Positions 35,112 to 44,399 of a stretch of 64,000 bases of DNA are shown here, piece by piece (positions within the stretch are counted from its first letter, which is position 1; each line of letters starts with the position of its first letter). The notes beneath the pieces were generated by a model. The model was not told the DNA's origin and searched no databases. It saw only the letters and a program-made list of their open reading frames with translations. Made by a program: the position numbers and the translations under genes. The DNA comes from UBA10939 sp050942745 (lineage in GTDB: Bacteria; Myxococcota; Myxococcia; Myxococcales; UBA5297). The stretch lies in contig JBMNNX010000002.1 of assembly GCA_050942745.1 (NCBI GenBank), positions 17,544 through 81,543 of the forward strand, given 5' to 3'.

Positions 35112-35810
35112 CTACGAGTCCCAGGCCGAGAAGATGCCCTTCAACTCGACGAGCCGATCCTCAATCGAGTCGGGGACCGCCTTGGTAAAGATGTCGAGGA
35201 GGATGAGCGCGTTGATATTCGCGTCCTTCTCGCTCGCGGCCCACAGTCGGCGTGCGAAGGCGCGGTTGACCTCGGCGGTGGCCCTGTAGGCGTCAGCGAG
35301 CCCGGCCAACGTCCAGTCGGGCTGGTGGCCGTCCTGCATGCGCAGGAACTGGCCGACCAGGTACATCGAGGTCGAGCGGAACATCGTCTCGAGCGGAGTG
35401 GCGAACGGCAGGTGGAAGCGCACCATCGGCCGCAGCTTCGCCAGGATCGGGCAGCCGCTCGTCGACATGTAGATGCCCAGCAGCGAGCTGAGGCCCGCCT
35501 GCACCGTAGTGTGGGCCGACATCGAGCGCTCCGGGACATCGACCCGGACTTCGGCCTCCTCGAACGACAGCGTCCGCGAGAAGCCCGACACCGCATCGAC
35601 GAGGTGCGCGGCCGTCGGGCACAGCGGCATCGTCTTCGGGTCGAGCGGGCAGTTGGGACACTGCTGAAATTCGAGCTGCGTCCACTCAGGCGCCTGTTCC
35701 GGCAGCGAGGCGACGTTGAGCAAGGTCTCGGGATGGAGCCGCACCGTGAACTCGACCTCAGTCCCGTCGCTCAGTCGGAACACGTAGTGAATCGGATAGG
35801 CGCCTTCCAT
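35112..35810 (-). CDS. Conserved protein, DUF6901-like
   Basis: A 232-residue protein with no signal peptide. The N-terminus is YPIHYVFRLSDGTEVEF, a beta-rich domain. A QQCPNCPLDP motif with a later CPTAAHLV follows near residues 49-70 and could bind metal. The C-terminal two thirds are helical, with STSGCPILAKLRPMVRFHLPF and a RSTSMYLVGQFL segment. This fits the family I know as DUF6901, of unknown function; the assignment is from memory of motifs. It stands alone between a repeat block and a divergent transglutaminase gene. Confidence 0.6.
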   Translation of the reverse strand: MEGAYPIHYVFRLSDGTEVEFTVRLHPETLLNVASLPEQAPEWTQLEFQQCPNCPLDPKTMPLCPTAAHLVDAVSGFSRTLSFEEAEVRVDVPERSMSAHTTVQAGLSSLLGIYMSTSGCPILAKLRPMVRFHLPFATPLETMFRSTSMYLVGQFLRMQDGHQPDWTLAGLADAYRATAEVNRAFARRLWAASEKDANINALILLDIFTKAVPDSIEDRLVELKGIFSAWDS

Positions 35811-36173
35811 AAGCCTTCGAGCCTTCCCTGGTGCGGTGGTTCGGCAAGATTAGTGGCGTTCCAGATATCGGGCAATTGCGGACGTCCCGCCCCACCTGCC
35901 TCTCGGGAGCCGCTTGGGCGAGCGGCATCCGGCCTCGCGACCGCACCCCTGATGTCCAGCGCCGCGCGGGCACAGGCCAGGGTTCGTCCCTGCCCGGTGC
36001 GCCGGGCTTCGGCTCACAGGGCTGGCTCGACCTTACTCGGCGGGATCGCCGCCCCGCCATACAGCCGGCTGTGCCTGGCCTTCGCTCCTGCAGCGAGCTG
36101 CCTGCGGCAGGGCGACTTGGTGTCCGGGCAGGGCTACGTCTGCGGCCTTGTTTCGGACTAGAGTCCCTCGCCC
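35811..36173. other. 363-bp divergent intergenic region
   Basis: It separates the divergent DUF6901-like and transglutaminase genes, so both promoters should be here. I see no consensus promoter, no repeat and no credible small gene. Confidence 0.4.
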
Positions 36174-37964
36174 ATGGAGCCCAGTGTCGAGAATCCGATG
36201 CTCAAGTCTCTGCCCGCCGCGGCCTGCGCGGTCCTGCTCGCGGTGCCGCTTTCTGCATTCGGCTACGCCGGCCAGGTCTTGAGGGAGCTGCCCTCTCCGG
36301 TCCGGGAGCCGACCGGCATGGCGTCCGACGGCCAGGCCCTCTGGATCACCGACATGGCCACGCGCACCGTGGTCAAGGTGCGGCCTGCCGATGGAACGGT
36401 CGCCGACAAGCTCGAGCTCCCGGGAGACCTGCCCACGGGCGTCGCCTTCCACGATGGCCTGCTCTTCACCGCGGACCGCTCCAGGAGCTGGATCGCCCGG
36501 CGCCGGTTGAGCAGCGGTCCCGACCTTTCGCACCTTCCGTATTACGAGCGGTGGGCGGGCGGGCTCGTCCACGACGGCACCCACCTCTGGGTCGTCGATC
36601 AGCGCGAGGCGAAGATCCACAAGCTCGATCCGATCGACGGCACGACCATCCAGACCTTCGACGCGCCGGCCAAGGCGCCCACCGACATCGCTTTCGACGG
36701 GCGCTACCTTTGGATCGGCGATCACGGGACCGACGAGCTGTACATGGTCGACCGCCGCGACGGGAAGGTGATCATGCCCGTCCGCGCGCCCGGGCCGTAT
36801 CCAAGCGGCCTCGCCGTGCTCGAGGGCGCGCTCTGGGTCGCCGACTACCAGACCGAGCGGCTCTACCAGGTCTCCTTGCCCGACGGGACTCCGTACGTCG
36901 AGGACCAGGAGCGCCGGGTGCGCGTCTCTTACGAGGTGACCTACCGGGCCGAAGGCTCGGGCCGCATCGTCGACCTCGTCTCACACGTGGCGCTGCCGCG
37001 TGAGCTGCCCGGCCAGCACATCCTGGGCCCGGTGCGGTTCGAGCCGCAGCCGCAGCGCGTGGTCGCCGACCGCTGGGGCCAGGAGGTCGCGGTCTTCGAG
37101 CTCGGGCCGCTGGCGGCCGGCGAGGTCCGCCGCGTCACCTGGACCGGCGACTTCGCGGTCTACCGCACCCGCTTCCAAATCGTGCCCGAGATGGTCGGCG
37201 AGCCCTCGCCGCTCGACCCGTCGCTCGCGCCCTATCTCGCCGACGATCGCAAGTACGACCTCGAGGACCCGAAGCTGGGCGAGCTCGTCGCCCGGCTGAC
37301 CACCGGCAAGACGGCGCCCTACGACCGCGCGCGGGCGATCTACGAGCACCTGACGCGGAGCATCGTCTACGACCGCTCCGGCGGCTGGAACAACGCGGCG
37401 GCCGTGCTCGCGCGCGGCACCGGGAGCTGCAGCGAGTACACCTTCGCGCTCGTCGCCATGCTGCGAAAGGCGGGCATCCCCGCCCGCTACGTGGGCGCGC
37501 TGTCCGAGCGCGGCGACGAGGCGAGCTACGACCACGTCTTCCATCGCTGGGCCGAGGCCTTCTTCCCCGGCTTCGGATGGGTCCCCATCGACGCGAACGC
37601 CGGGTACGGCACGCTGCCGGGCGAGCGGGGCCACTACTTCGGCGGGCGCAGCAATCGCCACGTGATCACCACGGTCGCCGGAGGCGAGAGCGAGCTGCTC
37701 GACTGGAGCTACAACAGCCACGAGACCTACGGCGTCGAGGGCGGGGCGACCCTCGACGTGCAATCGATTGCGCGCTTCCGGCCGCTGCTTCAGGAGGGCG
37801 AGGTCAAGCCGCATCAGGCGCCGCGCGTGGTCGCGCCGACGCTGACCGACGGGATTCAGCGGGCGGCCGGGCTTCGCGGCCTCTGGTACGCGGTCGGCGC
37901 TGCCGCCGTGTCGCTCGGGCTGGGCCTCGGCGTCGGCATGCTCCTCGGCCGGCAGCGGGACTAG
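36174..37964 (+). CDS. Exported NHL-like propeller / transglutaminase protein with C-terminal membrane anchor
   Basis: A 596-residue protein. A signal peptide follows the ATG at 36198 (or 36174; the choice is uncertain, no clear ribosome site). Residues 40-230 form beta-propeller-like repeats (GMASDGQALWITDMATR, GGLVHDGTHLWVVDQ, DIAFDGRYLWIGDHG). The transglutaminase-like domain occupies about 330-500, with Cys in GTGSCSEYTFALVAML, His in HVFHRWAEAFFPG and Asp in WVPIDANAGYG. The end is a single hydrophobic helix and a short basic tail. It may be an envelope peptidase or amide-bond enzyme; transglutaminase-fold proteins are mostly hydrolases in bacteria. Single gene. Confidence 0.82.
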   Translation: MEPSVENPMLKSLPAAACAVLLAVPLSAFGYAGQVLRELPSPVREPTGMASDGQALWITDMATRTVVKVRPADGTVADKLELPGDLPTGVAFHDGLLFTADRSRSWIARRRLSSGPDLSHLPYYERWAGGLVHDGTHLWVVDQREAKIHKLDPIDGTTIQTFDAPAKAPTDIAFDGRYLWIGDHGTDELYMVDRRDGKVIMPVRAPGPYPSGLAVLEGALWVADYQTERLYQVSLPDGTPYVEDQERRVRVSYEVTYRAEGSGRIVDLVSHVALPRELPGQHILGPVRFEPQPQRVVADRWGQEVAVFELGPLAAGEVRRVTWTGDFAVYRTRFQIVPEMVGEPSPLDPSLAPYLADDRKYDLEDPKLGELVARLTTGKTAPYDRARAIYEHLTRSIVYDRSGGWNNAAAVLARGTGSCSEYTFALVAMLRKAGIPARYVGALSERGDEASYDHVFHRWAEAFFPGFGWVPIDANAGYGTLPGERGHYFGGRSNRHVITTVAGGESELLDWSYNSHETYGVEGGATLDVQSIARFRPLLQEGEVKPHQAPRVVAPTLTDGIQRAAGLRGLWYAVGAAAVSLGLGLGVGMLLGRQRD

Positions 37965-38017
37965 GCGAGGACCGACCGAGGGATGGCCCTTGGCCGCTCG
38001 CGCGCGCGGCGCCCTCC

Positions 38018-38974
38018 TCAAGGCAGCTCGAAGGTGACGCGCGTCGGCCGCGCGATGAGCGCGTCGCACGGGCTTCGCCGCAGGACGCTCTCGGCGACGC
38101 TGCCGAGCAGCATGTGCGCCAGGCCCGAGCGCGCGTGCGTCCCGAGCACGATGACGTCAGCCCCGCGGCGCACCGCCTCTTCGAGCACGACGGTCCGCGG
38201 CTCGCCGCGGCGCACGACCCCGATGACGGTGACGTCTTCGGGCGCCTCGAGCGAGTCGACCAGGCTGCTCGTGCCTTGCTGCGCGGCCTGCCGCAGCTCC
38301 TGGCGGTACTGCACGAGCTGATCCTCGGGCAGGTAGGTCTCCATCGAGGTCTCGAAGGGCAGTTGGTACGCGTGCAGCAGCTCGAGCGTGGCGCCGGCGG
38401 GGGCGATGCTCAGGGCGAGGTCGGCGATCTCCCGCGAGATGTCGGAGAGGTCGACCGCGGCGAGCACGCGCCGATACGGCTTGGAGGGCGACTGGGCGAC
38501 CACGAGCACCGGGATCTCGGCCTTGCGCACGACGCGCTCGGCGACCGAGCCGGCCGCGACCCCGCCGAAGAGGCGGGCGCGCATGCCCGAGGGCCTCTTC
38601 CCCCGGCCCATCACGATGAAGTCGGCGTTCATGGCGCGCGCACGCCGGATGATCTCGACGAAGGCGCGCCCTTGGCCGAGGACCGGCGTAAAGCGGACGT
38701 CGTCCCGGCCGATCTTCCTCGCCGCCGCGGCCGCCTCTTCGACGGCCTCTTCGAGCGAAGCGCGCGCCTGGCGCTTGGCCGAAGCCTGAAGATCGCCGGG
38801 GAGCTTCTCGGGCAGCACGTGCAGCACGCTGAGGCGCGCGCCGCGGGCGAGCGGCAACTGCACCGCGCGCCGCGCCGCCCGCCGCGCCGGGCGCGAGAAG
38901 TCAGTGGCCACGAGCACGCGCCTGGCCAGGGCGCGCCCCTCCTGCACGCTCGCTCTGTCCTGCTTGGAAGCCAT
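38018..38974 (-). CDS. Universal stress protein with two UspA domains
   Basis: A 318-residue tandem UspA protein. Domain 1 (about 17-160) opens RRVLVATDFSRPARRA and ends with MGRGKRPSG and VAAGSVAERVV. Domain 2 (about 165-315) opens RRVLAAVDLSD and carries the ATP-binding-type sequence GTHARSGLAHMLLGSVAE. The start at 38974 is preceded by GGAGC; a frame extending to 39043 begins in the promoter region of the divergent mrp operon. The close divergence from mrpA (about 105 bp) suggests shared control of stress and ion or pH homeostasis. Confidence 0.9.
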   Translation of the reverse strand: MASKQDRASVQEGRALARRVLVATDFSRPARRAARRAVQLPLARGARLSVLHVLPEKLPGDLQASAKRQARASLEEAVEEAAAAARKIGRDDVRFTPVLGQGRAFVEIIRRARAMNADFIVMGRGKRPSGMRARLFGGVAAGSVAERVVRKAEIPVLVVAQSPSKPYRRVLAAVDLSDISREIADLALSIAPAGATLELLHAYQLPFETSMETYLPEDQLVQYRQELRQAAQQGTSSLVDSLEAPEDVTVIGVVRRGEPRTVVLEEAVRRGADVIVLGTHARSGLAHMLLGSVAESVLRRSPCDALIARPTRVTFELP

Positions 38975-39078
38975 GGGCGAAAGCTCCTTGCAGCCAAAAC
39001 CTGGGACCTGAGCTCCGAATTTGCAGGGGAGGGCTCGGTCCATAGATTCACGAGCGGCCGGATGGCCGAAGAGCCCAG

Positions 39079-41388
39079 ATGCCGCTCGTTCTCCTCCTCA
39101 TCATCGGGGCGCCCTTTCTCGTCGGTGGACTGGCGCTGCTCGTCGCGCCGCGCTCGCTCCGGTGGGCGGGCCTGCTCGCGCTGCTCGCGCCGGCGGCGGT
39201 GAGCGCGCTTGGGTTCGTGCTCTGGCGCCAGGTGGCCGACGGGCCGCCGCTCGTCGTGCCGGTGGAGTGGATCCCGGCGCTCGGCATCAGCCTGAGCCTG
39301 GCCGCCGACAGGCTCTCGGCCTTCTTCGTGCTGCTCGTCGGGCTCATCGGCATCGGCATCGTGCAGTACGCGAGGCACTACCTCGGCCGGCGCGCGAGCG
39401 GCGGCTGGTGGGCGCTGCTGCTCGCGTTCATGGGCTCGATGCTCGGCGTCGTGCTCTCCGACAACGTCTTGCTGCTCTTCGTGTTTTGGGAGCTGACGAC
39501 CATCACCTCGTCGCTGCTCATCGGCTGGTCGTTCGCCGAGGGCAAGGCGCGCTACGGCGGCATCCAGGCGTTCCTGGTGACGAGCGGCGGCGCGCTCTTC
39601 ATGCTCGCCGGCTTCGTGCTGATGGCCCAGCTCGCCGGCAGCTTCGAGCTGTCGGCCTGGGCCGCCCGCTCGGCCGAGCTCTGCGCCGATCCGCGCCACG
39701 CGCTGCCGCTGGCGCTCATCCTCGTCGGCGCGCTCACCAAGTCGGCGCAGTTCCCCTTCCACTTCTGGCTCCCGGGGGCGATGGCCGCCGAGACCCCGGT
39801 GAGCGCCTACCTGCACTCGGCGACGATGGTGAAGGCGGGCATCTACCTCGCCATCCGCCTCTTCCCGATCTTCGCGGCCTCGGCGCTCTGGATGCCGCTG
39901 CTTACGGCGGTCGGGATGGCCACCTTCGTCATCGCCGGCTGGAGCGCGCTGCGCAGCCACGATCTGAAGGGGGTCCTCGCCTACAGCACCTCCGCCTACC
40001 TCGGCCTGCTCGTCGCCTACATCGGCTACGCGGCGGTCAGCGGCAGGCTCGAGGGCGAGCTCTTCAACGTCACCAACCACGCGGTCTACAAGTCCTCGCT
40101 GTTCCTGCTCGTCGGGTGGATAGAGAAGCGCACCGGGACGCGCGACCTGCGCACGCTCGAGCCCGAGCGCTGGATCCTCCACTTCCCGTTCGCCGCGGCG
40201 CTCGTCGCGGTCGGCATCTTCGCGATGGCCGGCGCGCCCCTTTTGCTCGGCTTCGTCAGCAAGGAGCTGTTCTTCGAGACCGTCGCGAGCGCCGCCACCT
40301 CGCCTCTGTCGCCGGGCGTGGTCCTCGCCGTCGCCGGGAGCGCGGTCGCCGTGGCGTACTCGCTCAAGGTCTTCATCGACATCTTCTTCGGCGACGAGCA
40401 GCCGCCCACCGACCGCGGCCAGCCGCGCCACGAGGTCTCGGGCTGGCTGCTCGCCGTCCCGGCGCTGCTGCTCGTGGTCCAGCCTTTGGGCGGCCTCGTC
40501 CCTTGGGTCTTCGGGCGCGCGCTCGACCCGGAGCACGACTGGGCGGTCTGGCCCGCCTTCTGGCACGAGGCGGGCGCGCTGCTCGTGATGAGCCTGACCA
40601 CCTTCGCCGCGGGCGGGGTCGTCTTCGCCTTCCGGCGGCACATCTACCGGTGGCCGCGCGCCCCCGGGCCGCGCCGTCTGTTCGATTGGCTTGCCGGCGC
40701 GACGCTGAAGGGCGCGGGCCGGCTCGGGGACGCGCTGCAGGCGGGCGGGCACCCGCGCTACATCGCGGTGGTGCTCTTCTTCGCCGTCGGTGCGATGGTC
40801 GCCGGGCTGTTCTGGAGCGGGTCCCACCTCACGGTCGGCGGGTGGAGCTGGGGGGCGGGAGCCGAGCTCGGTTGGCTGCCGCTCGTCTTCGTCGGCGGCT
40901 CGGCCATCTGCGCGGTGGCGCTGCGCCGGCGCATCCCGAAGGCGGTGATGATCGCCGTCTCCGGCTACGGGGTGGCGGTCTACTACGTCGTCTACCGCGC
41001 TCCCGACGTCGCGCTGACGCAGGTGCTCGTCGAGACGATGTCGCTGGTGCTGCTCGTCCTCATCTTCGGCGGTATGCCGCCGCTGACGAAGGATCGGCGC
41101 TCCCGCGCGCAGAAGACCTGGCACCTGGCCGTCTCGGCGCTGACCGGGTTGGCGATGGCAACCTTCGCCTGGAGCGCCGGGATGCACGAGGCGCCGGACC
41201 GGGCCGGGGCGCAGCAGCTCGACCTCGCTCTGCCGGAGGCTGGCGGCAAGAACGTCGTCAACGTCATCCTCGTCGACTTCCGCGGCGGCGACACCCTGGG
41301 AGAGATCACCGTGCTCGCCATCGCGGCCATCGCAGCCATCGCGCTGGTGACCGCGGGCCTGTACCGCGGGCGGGAGCTGGTTCATTGA
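39079..41388 (+). CDS. mrpA: Na+/H+ antiporter subunit A
   Basis: A 769-residue polytopic membrane protein and first gene of a complete mrpABCDEFG operon. The N-terminal 500 residues match the NuoL/MrpA antiporter core, with the Lys/His-rich helices ALTKSAQFPFHFWLPGAM and HSATMVKAGIYL, and a later HAVYKSSLFLLVGWIE. The C-terminal part holds the MrpA-specific domain and MrpB-like helices (APDVALTQVLVETMSLVLLVLIF). Mrp exchanges cytoplasmic Na+ or K+ for protons. The stop overlaps the mrpB start. Confidence 0.95.
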   Translation: MPLVLLLIIGAPFLVGGLALLVAPRSLRWAGLLALLAPAAVSALGFVLWRQVADGPPLVVPVEWIPALGISLSLAADRLSAFFVLLVGLIGIGIVQYARHYLGRRASGGWWALLLAFMGSMLGVVLSDNVLLLFVFWELTTITSSLLIGWSFAEGKARYGGIQAFLVTSGGALFMLAGFVLMAQLAGSFELSAWAARSAELCADPRHALPLALILVGALTKSAQFPFHFWLPGAMAAETPVSAYLHSATMVKAGIYLAIRLFPIFAASALWMPLLTAVGMATFVIAGWSALRSHDLKGVLAYSTSAYLGLLVAYIGYAAVSGRLEGELFNVTNHAVYKSSLFLLVGWIEKRTGTRDLRTLEPERWILHFPFAAALVAVGIFAMAGAPLLLGFVSKELFFETVASAATSPLSPGVVLAVAGSAVAVAYSLKVFIDIFFGDEQPPTDRGQPRHEVSGWLLAVPALLLVVQPLGGLVPWVFGRALDPEHDWAVWPAFWHEAGALLVMSLTTFAAGGVVFAFRRHIYRWPRAPGPRRLFDWLAGATLKGAGRLGDALQAGGHPRYIAVVLFFAVGAMVAGLFWSGSHLTVGGWSWGAGAELGWLPLVFVGGSAICAVALRRRIPKAVMIAVSGYGVAVYYVVYRAPDVALTQVLVETMSLVLLVLIFGGMPPLTKDRRSRAQKTWHLAVSALTGLAMATFAWSAGMHEAPDRAGAQQLDLALPEAGGKNVVNVILVDFRGGDTLGEITVLAIAAIAAIALVTAGLYRGRELVH

Positions 41389-41804
41389 GGTCGCTCATCG
41401 TCAAGTACATCGCCGAGCTCATCCTCCTGGTGACGACCACGTTCGCCGTCTACCTGGTGCTGCGTGGCCACGACGCGCCGGGCGGCGGCTTTGCCGCGGG
41501 CATCGCCGCGAGCCTGGGCATCCTCCTGCAGGCGATAGCCATCGGCTTTCGCGAGACGAGGCGCCTGTTCGAGCGAGTCCTGCGCCCGGCGTGGGGCTTG
41601 GGGATGGCGCTGGCGGTCGGAGCCGCGGCCGTGCACGTGGTGACCGGGGCGCCGTTCTTCACCCACTTCCACGCCGAGGCCAGGCTGCCCGGCTCGGAGA
41701 TGTCGCTCTCGACGGCGCTCGCCTTCGACGCCGGGGTCTTCCTGGTGGTCATCGGCTCGACGGCGGCGGCCTTCGCCGCGCTCTCGGAGGCGGCGCGGTG
41801 GTAG
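41385..41804 (+). CDS. mrpB: Na+/H+ antiporter subunit B
   Basis: A 139-residue membrane protein of the MnhB/MrpB domain. YIAELILLVTTTFAVYLVLRGH opens it, with GGGFAAGIAASLGILLQAIA and later helices ending ALAFDAGVFLVVIGS. The start is TTG at 41385, overlapping the mrpA stop as TTGA; no ATG or GTG is available in frame near the conserved N-terminus. It overlaps mrpC by 7 bp. Confidence 0.92.
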   Translation: MRSLIVKYIAELILLVTTTFAVYLVLRGHDAPGGGFAAGIAASLGILLQAIAIGFRETRRLFERVLRPAWGLGMALAVGAAAVHVVTGAPFFTHFHAEARLPGSEMSLSTALAFDAGVFLVVIGSTAAAFAALSEAARW

Positions 41805-42427
41805 GGCAGGGCGCCATTCTCGTCGGCCTGCTGTTCACCTGCGGCATCTACCTGATGCTCAGCTTCAACACCCAGCGGCTGGCGATGGGCTTCCTGCTGC
41901 TGAGCAACGCGGTGAACGTCGTCGTCCTGGTCGCCTCCGGCATCCCCGCCGGCGCAACCGCGGCGTTCGTCGGCGTCGAGGGCGGGCCGCACGTCGATCC
42001 CTTGCCCCACGCCTTTGTCCTCACCGCCATCGTCATCACGCTGGGCGCGGTGGCGCTGCTCTTCGCGATGGCCGCGCGGGCGCGCAAGGAGTCGGGCACC
42101 GACGACCTTCGCGACGAGGTGGGAACCGTTGCGTTGGACGAGGGAACCGCCGCCTCGGGCGCGGGAACCGTCACGTCGGGACAGGAGACTGTGACGTCGG
42201 GACAGGAAACCGTCACGTCGGGACAGGAGACTGTGACGTCGGGACAGGAGACTGTGACGTCGGGACAGGAAACCGTCACGTCGGGAGAGGAAACCGTCAC
42301 GTCGAGACAGGGAACCGTCACATCGGGACAGGGAACCGTCACGTCGGGACAGGAAACCGTCACGTCGGACGAGGGAGCCGTCACGTCGGGCGAGGGAACG
42401 GTCGCGTCGGACGAGGGGCCCGAATGA
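41798..42427 (+). CDS. mrpC: Na+/H+ antiporter subunit C with heptad-repeat tail
   Basis: A 209-residue NuoK-like protein. Residues 1-105 give the three helices of normal MrpC (GAILVGLLFTCGIYLMLS, LLLSNAVNVVVLVASG, HAFVLTAIVITLGAVALLF). From residue 109 the chain is 14 heptads of the type TVTSGQE or GTVTSGQ, then GPE. The tail doubles the usual length and is not part of the known family. Start is GTG at 41798, overlapping mrpB; the stop overlaps the mrpD ATG as ATGA, so the tail is in frame and translated. Confidence 0.9.
   Translation: MVGQGAILVGLLFTCGIYLMLSFNTQRLAMGFLLLSNAVNVVVLVASGIPAGATAAFVGVEGGPHVDPLPHAFVLTAIVITLGAVALLFAMAARARKESGTDDLRDEVGTVALDEGTAASGAGTVTSGQETVTSGQETVTSGQETVTSGQETVTSGQETVTSGEETVTSRQGTVTSGQGTVTSGQETVTSDEGAVTSGEGTVASDEGPE
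42122..42415 (+). repeat. 21-bp tandem repeat within mrpC (14 units)
   Basis: Fourteen 21-bp units encode GTVALDE, GTAASGA, then mostly ETVTSGQ/GTVTSGQ, ending GTVASDE. Some units use GAG ACT GTG and others GAA ACC GTC for the same residues. The units keep the frame exactly. Confidence 0.95.
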
Positions 42428-43932
42428 GCAACCTCGTCGCCGCGCCGGTCCTGCTGCCGCTGGCCACGGCGATCCTGCTCTTCCCGCTGCGCCACCGGCG
42501 CAGGCTCGAGCGCGCGGTCTCTATCGCGAGCGCGGTCGGGCTGCTCGCCCTCGCTTCGTGGCTGATGGCCCTGGCCTCGCGCGGGGAGATCCTGGTCCTG
42601 CCGCTCGGCTCGTGGAGCCCGCTCGTCGGCATCGCCTGGGTCGTCGATCGCTTGAGCGCGGTGATGCTGGTGGTCTCCGCAATCATCTCGCTGGCTACGC
42701 TGGTCTACGCCCGCGGCGGGCTGCGGCCTGAGCGCGAGACGCGCTTCTTCTACCCGCTGCACCAGCTCGTCGTGGCCGGAATCTGCGGCTCGCTGGTGAC
42801 GGGCGACTTCTTCAACCTGTTCGTCTTCTTCGAGGTGATGCTCATCGCCTCGTTCGCGCTGATCACGCTTGGAGCGCGCGCGCGGCAGCTCCACCGCAGC
42901 TTCGCGTACGTGCTGGTGAGCCTGGTCGGCAGCCTGCTGCTCTTCGTCGGGGTGGGCGTCATCTACGGGACCGCGGGCACGGTGAACATGGCCGAGCTGT
43001 CGCGCCGGGTGGCCTTGCTGCCGATGCCGCCGACGTTCTGGGCGGCCGTCTCGCTGGTGCTCGTCGCCTTCGCGCTCAAGGCCGCGCTGGTGCCGTTCTT
43101 CTTCTGGTTGCCCGACTCGTACCCGGAGGCGCCGCTGCCGAGCGCCGCGCTGTTTGCGGGGCTGCTCACCAAGGTCGGGGTCTACACCCTGTTTCGCGCG
43201 GTCCCGCTCATCAGCGGGCCGAACCCCAGGCCGCTGCTCTCGGTGCTCTTGGGCATCTCGGCGCTCACCATGCTCCTCGGGGTCCTCGGCGCGCTCGGCC
43301 GCGACACGGTGCGCGGGATCCTCTCGTTCCACATCGTCAGCCAGGTCGGGTACATGGTCTTCGGGCTGGCGCTCTTCACGGCGACCGGCCTGGCCGCCGG
43401 GCTCTTCTTCGCCGTCCACAACGTCCTCGCCAAGTCGGCGCTCTTCCTGTCCGGCGGCATCTGCGAGCGCGTCGGCGACAGCGGGCGGCTCGGCCAGGTG
43501 CGCGGGCTGGCGAAGACCCACCCTTGGGCGGCGGTCGGCTTCTTCGTCCCGGCGATGGCGCTCGCGGGGATTCCGCCGTTGAGCGGCTTCTGGGCGAAGC
43601 TGCTGGTCATCGTCGCCGGCTTTCGCGAGGGGGCCTGGGTGACGACCGCCGTCGCCATCGTGGTGAGCTTCTTCACCCTCGCCTCGATGCTCAAGATCTG
43701 GAACGCGGTCTTCTGGGGAGCGCCGGGCGGCCAGCTCCATCCCGAGCGCGGCCACGGCTGGCGCATGGTCGGGCCGCAGCTCTCGCTGGCGGCGCTGACT
43801 GTGCTCCTCGGGCTCGGTGCGGCTCAATTCTTCAGCTACACCGAGGCCGCGGCGAGCCAGCTTCTGGCGCGCACGCCCTACGTCGACGCCGTGCTCGGCA
43901 GCGCGGCCATGGCTGCGGAGGTGACGCGATGA
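42424..43932 (+). CDS. mrpD: Na+/H+ antiporter subunit D
   Basis: A 502-residue NuoM/N-like proton-antiporter subunit. The conserved Glu helix FNLFVFFEVMLIASFALIT and the Lys helix KAALVPFFFWLPDSYPEAP are clear, followed by LLTKVGVYTLFR and HIVSQVGYMVFGLALF. With MrpA it probably carries ion-translocating channels. ATG overlaps the mrpC stop; the stop TGA overlaps the mrpE ATG. Confidence 0.95.
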   Translation: MSNLVAAPVLLPLATAILLFPLRHRRRLERAVSIASAVGLLALASWLMALASRGEILVLPLGSWSPLVGIAWVVDRLSAVMLVVSAIISLATLVYARGGLRPERETRFFYPLHQLVVAGICGSLVTGDFFNLFVFFEVMLIASFALITLGARARQLHRSFAYVLVSLVGSLLLFVGVGVIYGTAGTVNMAELSRRVALLPMPPTFWAAVSLVLVAFALKAALVPFFFWLPDSYPEAPLPSAALFAGLLTKVGVYTLFRAVPLISGPNPRPLLSVLLGISALTMLLGVLGALGRDTVRGILSFHIVSQVGYMVFGLALFTATGLAAGLFFAVHNVLAKSALFLSGGICERVGDSGRLGQVRGLAKTHPWAAVGFFVPAMALAGIPPLSGFWAKLLVIVAGFREGAWVTTAVAIVVSFFTLASMLKIWNAVFWGAPGGQLHPERGHGWRMVGPQLSLAALTVLLGLGAAQFFSYTEAAASQLLARTPYVDAVLGSAAMAAEVTR

Positions 43933-44399
43933 GCTACCTCGCGCTCAACCTGATGTTGGCGGTCGTCTGGATGTTCCTGTCCGACGGCGGCATTGGCGGG
44001 CTGCTCGTCATCGTCCTCGCCCGGCCCTTCGTCGGGGGCTATGCCTACGTGCGCGCGGTGCCCGGGGCGCTGTGGCTGCTGGCGGTGTTCACGTGGGAAT
44101 TGACGCGCGCGAGCCTGCGCCTTGCGCGGGACGTGCTGCGTGTGCGCCCGCGGTTTGAGCCGGCCTTCATCCGCCTGGACGCGACCGACCTCAGCCCGCT
44201 GCAGACCGTCCTGTTTGCCGCGCTCGTCTCGCTGACCCCCGGCAGCGTCGCGGTGGACATCGAGGACTCGAGCGACGCGCTCTACGTCCACGCGCTGTAC
44301 GCCCAGGACGTCGAGCGCGCCCGCCGCAGCATGCGCAGCTTCGCGCGGCTCATCCAGCGCGCTTCCGGCGCGCCGTTTCTTGGCCGGAGCGAGGAGTGA
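43929..44399 (+). CDS. mrpE: Na+/H+ antiporter subunit E
   Basis: A 156-residue membrane protein. Two or three N-terminal helices (LNLMLAVVWMFLSDG, LLVIVLARPFVGGYAY, ALWLLAVFTWELTRAS) precede a cytoplasmic domain with RPRFEPAFIRL and VSLTPGSVAVDI, the MrpE signature. The ATG at 43929 forms ATGA with the mrpD stop, and the end overlaps mrpF. Confidence 0.92.
   Translation: MSYLALNLMLAVVWMFLSDGGIGGLLVIVLARPFVGGYAYVRAVPGALWLLAVFTWELTRASLRLARDVLRVRPRFEPAFIRLDATDLSPLQTVLFAALVSLTPGSVAVDIEDSSDALYVHALYAQDVERARRSMRSFARLIQRASGAPFLGRSEE

Noticed and set aside
42122..42415. CRISPR or non-coding tandem repeat
   Set aside because: The 21-bp units are in frame with mrpC and use synonymous variants, so it is coding.
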